A DNA stretch of 64,000 bases from Reticulitermes lucifugus (taxonomy: Eukaryota > Arthropoda > Insecta > Blattodea > Rhinotermitidae). A model generated the notes under the pieces. That model did not search any database. It saw nothing but the letters and a program-made list of their open reading frames with translations, and was not told the DNA's origin. A program made the position numbers and the translations under genes. Numbering within the stretch: position 1 is the stretch's first letter; each line of letters opens with the position of its first letter. The stretch lies in the NCBI GenBank assembly GCA_026260175.1, contig JAKCWW010000061.1:35219-99218 (forward strand), read 5' to 3'. This document shows, piece after piece, positions 34,670-46,099 of the stretch.

Positions 34670-34765
34670 GTTCCATGGAGCAGAGACGTTCTTGAGAAAC
34701 AAATAGTCCGCGAGCCGGTCAAGAAATTTCCTTCACTTTGTGGGACACACACGTTCATTGTCGTT
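34670..34765 (-). mobile_element. LINE 3' fragment
   Basis: Minus strand has AATGAACGTGTGTGTCCC, GAAATTTCTTGACCGGC and TTTGTTTCTCAAGAACG, the 3' block of the AQDRDRW LINE. Short and decayed. Confidence 0.5.
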
Positions 34766-34769
34766 TTCA

Positions 34770-36570
34770 AATGTGTCCGCTACCCATGCCTTTTCTAAAT
34801 CAAAAGTATGCAGCCCAAATCCTGACATAATTTTCATTTTAGGATATATTTTAATATACATCCAGGCCTGGTCTGCCAAATATTTTCCTCAGTGCAGTTT
34901 TACCGGCTAGGTTTATGAGAGTATTTCTCAGGTGATCCCTTCGTTCTCCAAGTCCCAGAATTACATGTACTTTAATATAATATTTTGTAAATGGTTCAGA
35001 GCATGTGCTGCTCATTATGAAACACCATTCATTCTCTTCTTACGTCTAGCATCTTCACTCCACATTATTCACTTTCACATCGACTTTAAAAAGTTCCACG
35101 CCCTTACAAAACAAAAAAGAAATGCTAGGCTAATTTTGCATATTTAAATATTTAAGTTTCTTATGTAGACAGGAACATAAGAAATGCTAAACTTGTGGTG
35201 TCAGACATTATCGGAATTTAATCTGCTCTCGCATTCTTCTTGACTGTAAGTTCGGCTTGCCCTTTGTATGACATATTTTCGAAGGATTTACTGGTCGGTC
35301 CCTTATTCTGGTCACAAGACATGAACATGTACTTCATCTGAAGCGTAACCTGGTTTTGGGGTTTGATGTTGAAGATATTCCAAAGTTTCGACATGCATTA
35401 CATTTGTTATCTTCAGAACGATTCGCCATTGTCATGATGGGGACTGAAATGTTCGCCGAAGGACCAACTCCAAGCCTGAAGTTACACAGTGGACACAGGC
35501 ACTGAAAGCTGAGGACTAAGTATAGCTACTCTCCTCCGGACAAACTGTTGCTTTCATTATTAGTAATTCCGGATGACCTTGGGTTACGCCGTCTTGGCTG
35601 TGAAACATTCTTCGTCCACTATGAGACCGCTCTTGCCCACTAATAAATGCTGTACCGAGCCAAGAGGCTTACAAATTCCCAGATTTCCATCTAATTAACT
35701 TGCCTTGCCCATCATCTTGGCCAGGCGAATGTTCCATCCTTATGAAGAAGGTCTGAATATTGAAAGGGTTCCATAGGCGATCTCGTAACGTTTTTTCATA
35801 AGCGTGTCGGATTCCATAGAAGGGCAACTGAATTTCCGTTTTTGGAGTACCAAGGGAGTATTAATAAAATTAATAAGTAATTTAGACAAGTTCAAGAAAA
35901 TGCTATTGAAAGATGACTGAGCCTAAGTAGACAGGTTCTTCGAAGCTTTCTTCCGTTTATAAAATTTGTGACATGTGTACACTAAGACACGACATTATCG
36001 CATCTATCCACATCCTTCCCATTTTATGAGATAATGAGTCTTCCACATCGTTTCCCGTTCATCAGTTACAACCATTCTACCATTCGACGTTCAGTAACAT
36101 TTCCAGTTGCGAAAGTGTCCTTTAAAGAAAACAACGATAAAATCTCCACCTCTTGCGCCCATACTTCGATCTGTCACCACAAATCTCGATTACACTTGTT
36201 TGAGCCATGTCGAAGCTCACTTTCGTCCGTTCCGCATTCAGTGAAAGTGAAGTAAATGGGCGGAGTTGGGAGGCACTAGCGGGAATGTAATCAGAAATAA
36301 ATATCTCTTGAGTTCGGCTAGAGGTATTGAAGAAGCTACCGATGGTCAGTCAGTCTTGATTTTCGGACCAGATTTCATTATACGAATTTACCTCCGAGTG
36401 AATGGAAGTGGGTGTAAGGCTTCTCTCACGGATGTTATCTTTGGAACGTGACGTGACGTTACTTCGTGTTTCAATAAACCGGCCTTGATCTAAGAAACAA
36501 AGAACGTGAGATTTGAGGTTCTGAAGGCGCTGGCGATAAAGGTTTGTGTCCTCTGGGGTTTAATGCCGTA
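34770..36570. other. No recognisable gene
   Basis: Only a weak inverted pair at 35385-35465 (TTTCGACATG...TTATCTTCAG facing TGATGGGGACTGAAATG) hints at another decayed hammerhead-like pair. Nothing else recognised. Confidence 0.4.
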
Positions 36571-36625
36571 CGGTCTGGTAGAAACTTCCCGACGTCTCGG
36601 AAGAACCTGCTGCCTCCATTTTAAG
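36570..36625 (-). repeat. GAAACGTCGG-class hairpin, decayed
   Basis: Minus strand CTTAAAATGGAGGCAG then TCTTCCGAGACGTCGG and TTTCTACCAGAC, in the same order as the arms at 13841 and 37631 but with the GAAAC box mutated. Confidence 0.4.
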
Positions 36626-37630
36626 AGTAGAAAAATTCACCAGAAATGAAGATAGCTGAACATAGGAATGGAGGTTAAATGAAAACTTTTATATCAGCTG
36701 AAAATTTACGACTCTGTCTTGAATGTTAATGTGCGATGCTGTCTGCTTTATTAAAGGTTATGGGATTGTCTTCTTTACTGCGCAGATTCTTCCGATACGC
36801 TGGAAGACTTTACCTTTCCACAATTGAAAGGAGACGGATTTTACATTTTTCAGAAATATGGAACACTGGCGCGTTACAACGGTATTATTCAGTTTTGACT
36901 CAATGAGAGGGCCTTCTGATGGTTAAGGTGGAGGAGGGGTATGGGAGGCAGGATCGCTTGGCGACAAGATTCATCAGATATAACGCTTCACGAAAATTTC
37001 TTCGGGAGTTACTTGTGTGTTAATGTTCGGTGTGTGGGTCCTCTGGGTAGGTGATCGCTGCATCTGTTACATCAGTAACTCCAGATGGGCTGAAATTAGT
37101 TATCAGCGAGACACCTGCCACGAAATGGGCCCATGGCTTTTTCTGTTCTTCTGAACACACTACATTTCAAAATGTAAAATTTGTCAGATATATTTAAATA
37201 CATTATTAATGACAGTTCCATTAATTTATGTAATGTCTTATACATTCTCCAAAATTTTACAGCTATCCGAAATTTTAGTCTGATATACTATTTGAAATTG
37301 TAGGACTATGTTGTAGTTTTCTGGCGTTATTTTTACCTATCTGCTAAATCTGTTTTCTTATTCATATTACGTATTTTAATTCCAGATATTTAAATAGTGG
37401 TCATTAACGCAGGCTGCCCTTCTGTCGCAATGGGCATCGTTCTACCTGCAGATCTTCTGTTTTCAATTACAACGTTATCAGCATGTCTGTCGTGCCGTCA
37501 AGAGAAGCTGAATTGTGCCTATGTTAGATGGCTTGTAAATTTGTGCTTTTGGCGACAATTTTTTGTTTTAATTTTTGAAGGTATATAACATAACCATTTC
37601 CTTGATTTCATGCTCCCGCCGCGATGTTGA

Positions 37631-37821
37631 TGAGATATGCGTTCTTCTGGGATAGTACGCAGCGTCGTGTGGTAATTGTTTACCGACGTTTCGGGACAAC
37701 GTATCGGTCCCATCTTCACGGGTGAAGAGTCCGAGTGAAGATGGGACCGATACGTTGTCCCGAAACGTCGGTAAACAATTACCACGACGCCGCGTACTAT
37801 CCCAGAAGAGCGCATATCTCA
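37631..37821. mobile_element. Near-perfect 88-bp foldback, GAAACGTCGG class
   Basis: Arms 37631-37719 and 37735-37821 are inverted and nearly identical around a 15-bp loop. Each contains GTGAAGATGGGACCGAT, a stem II GGGAC/GTCCC, GAAACGTCGG and GGTAAACAATTACC. The low divergence shows a young event or arm-to-arm conversion. It can extrude as a cruciform. Same family as 13841-14023. Confidence 0.75.
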
Positions 37822-37822
37822 A

Positions 37823-38003
37823 CCATTTCCGATTGTATGAATTATACAGCTATGTAGGGAGTGGTAAAATCAACACCATTTCCGATTATGTGAATTACGC
37901 AGTTGTATAAGGCGTGGCCAATCACCGTACCTCTGTGGATCTGCGTGTGCCCGCCGTGTACCGTGGTACACGGTACGGCGAGTGTTCCACCACCTTATAC
38001 AAA
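37823..38003. repeat. 53-bp duplication followed by a nested palindrome
   Basis: CCATTTCCGATT and its surroundings recur 53 bp apart (37823 and 37876). Then GTATAAGGCGTGG (37905) and CCACCACCTTATAC (about 37987-38000) face each other around the palindrome CCGTGTACC/GGTACACGG (37954-37973). Confidence 0.7.
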
Positions 38004-38009
38004 AGTTTT

Positions 38010-40440
38010 TAAAACACTCGTCACTAACGTGGCGTAATATTTTTGTTGTTTCTAAATAATTTAATATAGTCGGACGTTTATGATACTGTGCGACTATAAC
38101 AATATACGGAGCTGCAAAAAATAAGTAAATGTTCCAATTTAACCTTTACCTTGTGACGGTAATAAAAGCATGGATGGTGGGGTGGAGGAGATCTGTAATA
38201 CGTATGAGGGATACGAGCAGAACATGCAAGATCTGTTCATTAAACATCAAGGAATATGTTGTTTGTGAAATTTGTAGATATGATGATAATATTTAAATGA
38301 CACTTAAGGATATACGATTCGAAGATGTGGACTTTGTTTTTAGTGGTCAGGCTAAGATTCATTAGCGAGCTGTTGTGAACTGGGTAATGAAATTTAACGT
38401 TGCACAAAAGGCGTTTTCTCTCTTGATACGTTGAGCATCTATGAACTTTTTGAGAATTGTGCGTCATGGATTTATGGCTTTACCATCTGACATACTTCTG
38501 TAGCTACTTCGCATCACAACACTGTGTTGGTTTCTATACACCTCATTTTTAGAAGGAGACGTACTTGTGATAAATTTACTCCGTAGAGTTATTAAGTCAC
38601 CATTTGACATACATCTATGTAGCTTCTTGGGATTTTAAAGGTTGCTTCCTTTACATTCGATTATGAGAAGATGACTAGCTTCACATGATACTTTACTCCG
38701 TTTCAGTAGCTGTCGTTCACGCAGGGCTAGAGTGGGTGTTTTGTGCAGAGTTTAGCGTGGAACATAACCATGGCAACTAGTAACAGCAAACATTGTGTTC
38801 ATTGATTTAAATTGACTGCTTTAACACCATGACTTGCGAAGGGCTGGTAAGAAAAACTTCCCTTTTTCCCTTGATTCGATCCATGTACATTACGTGTAAA
38901 TAATACAGGCTTGGTCGTAAAGTATGAAACATTCTTATATCAGTTGCTGGCAGAGCAGTTAGCAATTGATGTTCAGTTATGGTTCAGGAGCATGAATTGT
39001 TGTGTGGATATTGTTCTGAAAGAACAAACGATGGGGACATCGATTACACCGAGGAGTGTTAGGAAGAGGCAAGCCTACTTCTGCATAGTCAATGATGATG
39101 AGGGTGACGAGGGTGCACATAGGAGTCTGCTGTGAGTACGAAAGAACACGCGTTAGTTGTTCGTTATGCATAGCGTGTACTTCACTGGGACACGGCACTT
39201 AAGTTCGATGGATGTTGTTTTTTCAGTCTAGCTGTGTCTACCTTCGTTAGAAACTGGATCATTCTGTATTAATTTGGCATTACAATTCAAAATTTTACCT
39301 CTTTTCAGAGGATAATTCCAATCAGGGAAAACGGCAGCCGGTCCACTAAAAGCCTTCACCGGAAATCAGAGACAGTGTGCTTCAATTTTGTTTTCCTTCC
39401 ACTGAGATCTTGTTAATAACCTATTTACTAGCTGTACAGGGACTAACCTTAAATCCCGATTTTTAATATACGAGTACTTGCGCACGTCAAAACAAACCAT
39501 TAAAAGGACTGTCGTAACTGTACGTCCCACATGTTTTATAAGTACAAAAACTCAGCATTTTGATCACATGTGTGTGAGGGGGGTGTAGGAGGCTGGGTGT
39601 CATATGATTCTCATATTAAAAGGTTGTTACTTCTCTAAACAGTATTCATACATCTTTGTTTGTAATGGAGAGGTAGTGTGTGTTCTCTAAAGTAGAAAAT
39701 AATCTTTAAATACTCACACTATATGACTTCCAGGCCTCGAAATTTTCATTCGGCACGCATGTATCTGAATCAATTATTAAAGAAATATGAAATTCCGTCC
39801 ATCGCAAGATGTTAACTGCCGCTTCGAGAAGGCTCGCGAAGATTCTCAGTTAGGAGATCTGAAGATGAGAATTATGAGCACGTAACACCTCGCCGTTTTC
39901 CGTGCTGTATGGCCAGGATTTCGATGTTGGGTGCTGTGTGTTGGTGAGGCGAAAATGAGTCATCACATTTTCTGGCATGAGCTGGATTCCACGTGTTTCC
40001 TATTGCTTTTTATCGCTTTTGAAAACGTCATCAGACGGTGCAAAAATTAGGAGCTACTGGAGTATAATGGGAGGCATGCGTTGGTGGTCTCTGCTTATAT
40101 TAATTTACTGGGCTACAACATAATAATCCCACAACAACAACAACAATAGCATAGTTCAGTTTATCCTTCTTTGCCTGGAACTACTTACCGATTAACGCCG
40201 GCTTCAGTCAACGGCACAGAGAACTGTAGAAACTGTGTAGGACGTGATTAAGAAGACTGGTTTAAAAATATGGGCATGGAAACTTAGTAGGCCTATTTTC
40301 GTATCTTGTCACCAGATTGCAGTATATAATATAAAGACAGTTAACACATCCATCGAAACTGTGGAAACAGCAGTAACAAAGGAATAAAAATTACAACCCT
40401 GGTTTGCATTATTAACTTCCCAAATGGCATTTAATACAGA
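38010..40440. other. No recognisable gene
   Basis: Contains a short CAACAACAACAA run near 40131. No domain, repeat family or RNA gene was recognised. Confidence 0.45.
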
Positions 40441-40450
40441 CTACTGTACT

Positions 40451-40827
40451 CAGGGCTGGAATAACGGGAGGTCCAGCCGGGCAGCTCCTCGGGACGCCAA
40501 CATATAAGGGGCGCTAAGACGTCACTGGAATATTTTTTATGTTATTCATACCGTGCATCTTATTACATGAACCAACTTATGCATATATGTGTGAATGAGT
40601 TGGTTCATGTAATAATTGTCACTAGAATAATCGGCGGAAATATGGTGCTTGTAAACTTAGGTTTCCATACGCGGACGTTTCTCCGAAAATTGTCCGCAAT
40701 TTCGGAACGTGCCCTAAAAATTTCGCCAGCCCTGTCCTAGGCCGAAAAAGGTTTGAAGAATATTGGTTTTAAGGGGCGCCAAATTATTAACATGCCGGGG
40801 GCGCCCATATGTATCGGGCCGGCCCTG
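40451..40827. mobile_element. hAT-type MITE, 377 bp
   Basis: Left end CAGGGCTGG and right end CCGGCCCTG are terminal inverted repeats, and the ends are GC-rich inside (GGGGCGCTAAG, GGGGGCGCCC). Flanking 8-mers ACTGTACT (40443-40450) and ACTGTAAT (40828-40835) match at seven of eight positions, as expected for hAT. It has no transposase. Confidence 0.7.
40561..40615. repeat. 17-bp palindrome inside the MITE
   Basis: TATTACATGAACCAACT (40561-40577) and its exact inverse complement (40599-40615) around a 21-bp loop. Confidence 0.9.
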
Positions 40828-40839
40828 ACTGTAATTGAA

Positions 40840-43205
40840 GATTTATTAAGCGGGCTTGTAATAGTTATTGCATTTACATGTAGCCAAGTTTCGGTTATCC
40901 TTATGGCAATTAACATTCCTTACTTCTGTCAGTAAATAACTACATAGATGTTCTGATGTAGTGCGATAAAGTGTCTTAAATTTTCCGCTATTCATGATTA
41001 AGTAGAAGGAATGCAAAGTAGCAATCTGAGAGGAATCGTAGCAGTTTTGTAAATACTACATCTGCTTACTTACGTGCTTTTAGTTTATCGTTTAGCCTAA
41101 CCATGAAACTTTATTTTACATATGTAAATTATTTTCCGATTTATAGACCCGAATTCTCCCTTTACTTCTTCTTATTCTTCCTCCTCCGACAATGGTAATA
41201 CCTTCATTTTGCAGGGTTGCTTTCATGCTGGATAGTACAAATATTGACTCTTCGGACGTGTAATATACAGTACCATTCAGTATTTTCCATATGAATTCAC
41301 AAAACATGTGATTTATTCCAGGTATCAAGCAAGTGCAGATAGTATGGAACGCTAGGCAGAACATGGCACAGCCGCTAAACTTTGCTGTTGTGAAATAAAA
41401 ACCGCATAATGTGAAATGCATTCATGGCTACACAGCGGTTATTGGGAGTATAATTCCTCGGAGACTGCGTAACTGTTTCTCATGGTTTTCATGTGGTTCA
41501 ACAATTCACATGACAAAACATTCCCAAGGCACAAAAAACAAATAAACTTTTCTTAAATTTACTTTGCCGTGGACACAGCTAACGTATTTCGCCTGCGAGA
41601 TATATAGGTCTTACGCGGAATTTGAGCCTGATGGAAATGTCTTTGTGAGATTGACTACCCACCCACGCTCTTCTAACGATTTCATCTTTAGTTTATATTC
41701 TGTACTTACAATGTTTATAACTTTAAAGAAGTGATACGTCTGCCAACGTGAAGGAATAATTAACTGGAATTGGTCTGAAGGAGATTTTCATGAAGGAAAT
41801 GCTTTGAAGATGACAGGGTATTTGAAGTTTTCCAGTCATATTCATAAAGGCAGATATCTTAGAAGATAAACCACATATAATTAGAAGCTAATTTAGTTAC
41901 ATGAAACTCCTAACTTCTATAGTCTTTTTATTTCCGTCTAAGAAGTCCAATTAACTAGATGCATGTGTCTATTCGTCCCGAGACTTAACTGTAAATAAAA
42001 GAGCTGCACACGACTTTGAATGCTTTTACGAAATCAGGTATGAATATTATAATAACCGACGATTTTTTAATTTCATCAAACCAACGAAAGTAAAGTTTTA
42101 CTGCATACCGTTATACCACCTATCAATTATGTACGAAAACCCAGTATAATAATAATAATTTACCACTACGCCCACTGTCCCAGGCCCAGAAAGTTGTCGT
42201 ACTAAACACCTGTTTCATCACGAGCAAATTCCTCAATGATGCAGTCCACTTATCTGAAGAGGCTGATAACCCCTAATCATGTCATTTTACAATGTTCCCG
42301 GCTTAATACACTAAATTCAATATTCCCTGGTGCAACACCCCCAGCAGATACTTGGTTCAAATCCCGTACTCTGGGACCTTTACAACACCGAGCATAGCCT
42401 GAGACAATCGCAAATTATAATATTAAAACCATCACATCATAAAGTTTCTCACAAATAACGAGCTTTAATATAGCTTGTATATGTTTTGTCTACATACTAC
42501 GTACATTCATTATCAGAGGGCTTTCCCTTACGAATAAAAAAACCGTCCGGGTCTAATCTCATTATGGCTAAGTGTAAAATATTGAAGCCCTTTTTTGTGA
42601 GAAAACTTGATATGGTTTGTTGCTTGCATTATAATTATAATAATTATTATTGATGCTCCTTTTTTATTAATATTTATACCGGTTGGAAGTATTGTCCGTC
42701 TCTTTTGGAACACTGGACTGAGTGTTCCAATTTGTAATGTTAGGGACTCGGGCATGTTTTCTGTTACGCACAAAACTGTCCTTTGGCTAGATGCGTAAAA
42801 GTAGCAAACTTGGTCTGCAGAGATGTAGACATATGTAGGAAACTAATTGCTGCTTTAAAACAAATTTTATATTAATTGACACCAATTGGTCACAAATTTG
42901 AGACTTGTTTTTGTATTTGAATTTTAGTGGAACCTGAAAAATTAGTTTAGTTGGTTGTAGAGTCAGTACTCACACTTACCTTCTCTGGTATTTTATTGTT
43001 TGCGTAATTGTGTCGTACCTGTGTACTTCTGTATGTATGTGTTCGTGATGGTCGCTTAATTGGATTTACGCTGTTACGCTTTCATGATCATAAAGTGAAT
43101 TGATTTATATATAATTAATAAACGAGTGTACAAACACAATTGTTTCTGAAGGAATTGCAATCTACAAGGCAGCATAATCAGTGTTGACCTATGGTAGTGA
43201 AGCGT
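40840..43205. other. No recognisable gene
   Basis: AT-rich unique-looking DNA. A palindromic TTATAATTATAATAATTATT near 42628 recurs near 49933. No other feature seen. Confidence 0.45.
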
Positions 43206-43211
43206 GGTAAA

Positions 43212-43445
43212 GTTAAGATAGCTTAACACATACTTAACTTCGGCACTAGATGGGGCTGATGGTCAGCTTCACGTTCTGGCCGCTTTGCTACTGGGAAAAA
43301 GCCTCCTGTACCCATGAATATAAAGACCCAGAACCTGGAATTTTTTGGGTAGAGGTAGTCTCCTTCCTCTGCTGGAATCGAACCAGATTTCTCGGCAGTC
43401 CACTCCGTAAATGTGTCACTGTACGGACTGAGCTATCCCGACTCA
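43212..43445 (-). mobile_element. SINE family C with well-preserved tRNA-like head
   Basis: Minus-strand head GGGATAGCTCAGTCCGTAC (textbook A-box) and TCTGGTTCGATTCCAGC (B-box), with plus-strand blocks TTAACTTCGGCACTAGATGG and CAGCTTCACGTTCTGGCCGC. It lies 117 bp from a SINE A copy. Confidence 0.85.
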
Positions 43446-43561
43446 ATGTTGCTTGAAATATTTCGGAAATGATAAAAAGAGTATAACTGTAAGAAGAAAT
43501 GAAATTCGCGACAAGAATGGTAGGCTCGATTCCTTTGGATTGTAAGAGGAATTTGGATACG

Positions 43562-43822
43562 ATTTTTTTCCTTGGTGTAAAAGCCTCTAGTGGGCCAGGG
43601 CCTCCTCATTATCGAGGCTTCACGATCACACTCAGTTTCACACACCACACTCGGTAGGACTCCTCTGGACGAATGATCAGCCCGACGCAGAGACCTCTAC
43701 CTGCAACACACAACACTCACAAGGGACAGACATCCATGCCGCCGGCGGGATTCGAACCCGCAATCCCAGCAAGGGAGCGGCCGCAGACCCAACCATTAGA
43801 CCGCGCGGCGACTGGGATCGGC
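43562..43822 (-). mobile_element. SINE family A with target-site duplication
   Basis: Head (minus) CCGATCCCAGTCGCCGCGCG and GCGGGTTCGAATCCCGCCGG, body GGCATGGATGTCTGTCCC, 3' end with a T run on the plus strand (A tail). TTTGGATACG (43552-43561) and TTTGGATATG (43823-43832) flank it, nine of ten identical. Confidence 0.9.
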
Positions 43823-43839
43823 TTTGGATATGGTACAGG

Positions 43840-44660
43840 ATTTAAATGTATAACCAGTTCCATACAATAGAAAATTACAGTCGTTATTGGAGAGTCCACA
43901 TTCTTGTAAAGATAAGCTAAAAAATTCCATTCTAAATTTTCTGTTACCAGTCTAAATGGTGAAGGACTTTCGGGAGACCCTGTAAACGCTGACAAGAGCT
44001 TGCAACAATATATCTTTTGGCGAAAATTTGAACTGAAATCTCCACGGGTCTTCCTCACACAATTTCAGTTTTATGAATTTTTGCACTGCGCATTTAAAAC
44101 CTTGTAAAAAAGTGAGTTTGTATGTGGCCATTTAGACCTACGATATTGGAAGGCTGACGCCGATAAACCTCAGACATCCCCCTATTGCTAGGCTTACCCC
44201 TTTTTAGTGCTGTGTCACCAAGAACACTACGAGGTAACGCCTGTGTGGCATTGTAATCCAAAATGCGTGTAATTTTTATTAAAGTATTTTTATAGGAAAC
44301 TGGAAAGTAATATGGCCGTTGTGCGAAATATTTTGATAAAGTGAGGCTTCTAATATGTCGTAAATTTATGTGACAAGAGGTCCTCAAATTATGTAAAAAT
44401 CCAGGCGTCATCTCCAAATTCAAAGCTCCAGATGGGCGATATGAAGCAAGTTCCATACTGAAGCCCCATAATCCTGGAGCGTTGATGCTGAATATAGAAA
44501 TATTTTCTGATTTTACCTCTTATCGATGGGTAATAATTACCTGACCGTTAACGTATTTACCAAACTCTACAAATTAACAAGGCGTAAAACTTAAGAAGAC
44601 TTGAAATTTAATCGCGCTTTACTTTTATTTTTTGTTTGTTTATTAAAATTGATCGTAAAT
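43840..44660. other. No recognisable feature
   Basis: Two minus-strand frames of about 115-120 codons (43717-44058 partly in the SINE, 44094-44456) have no recognisable domain. Confidence 0.4.
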
Positions 44661-44667
44661 AAATTAT

Positions 44668-44745
44668 GGAGTAGAATGGATTAAAGTGGCTCAGGATAGG
44701 GACAAGTGACTTACTTCTGTGAACACGGTAATGAACCTTCAGGTT
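44668..44745 (+). mobile_element. LINE 3' fragment
   Basis: GAATGGATTAAAGTGGCTCA, GATAGGGACAAGTGAC and GAACACGGTAATGAACCTTC correspond to WIxLAQDRD and NTVMNL of the LINE at 16141. Confidence 0.65.
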
Positions 44746-45484
44746 AAATTCGTGTTCTCCTCCATATGTGCCACATGTCCAGCCTATCTCATCCCCTTTG
44801 ATGCGTAGCATTAATCACAGACCAAACTATAAAGTACACAATTCGTGTTGGAAACATTTCTTCAGTGTGGTGTGTATTTGGAAAAAATACGTCGTCGTCT
44901 TTGTGATTTATATGCGGTCTGGTGTCTATAGTATATGGAATGCAAATTTCCACTCGTCTTGATGTATGCTTATGTAATATAAATATAAAAATCCGTGTTT
45001 ATTGACAAAACACGCTGGATCTCTGCAGTTTTTAAAGAGTGAATATATTTGTTTAATTCTTGTAAGGCGGCTGGTGGCTTGATTATAAACACAGTGTTGC
45101 AAGCAGTTGTAGAGCCTTGCGCAGTAGTGGTAGCCCATTGCGAACGGTCTGTATTTAAATCCTTATGACACTGGTACAGCCGTGACCGATACTTTAAAAC
45201 TTGCCTTCAGTGAGCCAGATACTGTACAGGGTCCGCTTGGCTGATGCATGCCATACACATTAAGTAGGTGGGAGACAGCTCTAAAACTTGATAAACAACA
45301 CAAAATTTTCATTGATTAATCCATTCCCTGCCTGTCTGTCTTCTTCCTGTTCCCTGTTCATGCCTCAGATTTATGAGCTAAATGCCACTCTTTCTAGGCT
45401 TATACGGGAAGCTGCTAACTGGCAAGGAACCCATGCTACGAGGTAAGCAGTTGCTTTGTTACAGCTAACAAGCGCAACTCTGTG

Positions 45485-45610
45485 GAGAAGAGCCCTTTTT
45501 CGGAAGCAGGAAGTCCAACTGGTCAAGAAGTTACCGCTTCTTATGGTAATCAAATACACATTATCGTGTTCACCACAGTCTACACAGACCGTGCCACAAA
45601 ATTCATCCAC
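45485..45610 (-). mobile_element. LINE 3' fragment
   Basis: Minus strand: GTGGTGAACACGATAATGTG, AGCGGTAACTTCTTGACCAG and GCTTCCGAAAAAGGGCTCTT parallel the VNTVM, FLT and SRR blocks after the AQDRDRW motif. A 79-codon frame over it is residual. Confidence 0.55.
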
Positions 45611-46055
45611 GTCTGACGTAACTTTTCGTAACAGGTTAGTTTCACGACGATGGACCAGGGAACCATTTAATGTGGTAGTTATTCATAGAGACGTGTATAA
45701 TATTTGAACATAATTTTGTCCTTCATTTAGAGTGTAAGCTTACGCATGGTTGTGTTTCCTCTTCGCCCCGGATTTGTTTCTTGTTTTGAGTATAAATACA
45801 ACTATTTTGAAGCTAATAGAAAATTTAAACTTATTTCATAGTATTTTAAATACAAAAGTAATCGTTAAAGCTCTTTGGTTACTGAGAATAAATACAGGCG
45901 TTAGTCGATAATTCATCTCACCTTTACAGACATTTCTAGTTACGGAGACAGACATTCATTTCCTGTTGGAATGTGGTTTCTAATATATATAAGAAGGGCA
46001 CCAACAAATGCAGATACTCGTAAGTACACAAAAATTTGTTTTATGCATACAATGG

Positions 46056-46098
46056 ACTCCTACATGTTTCGGCCAAACATGTGGCCATCTTCAGTGAT
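46056..46098 (-). ncRNA. Hammerhead-like hairpin, solitary
   Basis: Minus strand: CUGAAGA, an extra U, stem II GGCC/GGCC, GAAAC, ACAUGU, A, then GGAGUC. Stem II and stem III are perfect, but stem I does not pair well (upstream UAUCA). No inverted partner was found within a kilobase. Confidence 0.45.
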
Positions 46099-46099
46099 A

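Noticed and set aside
43380-43445. Canonical tRNA gene on the minus strand
   Set aside because: Only the tRNA-like head of SINE family C; it runs directly into the family body.
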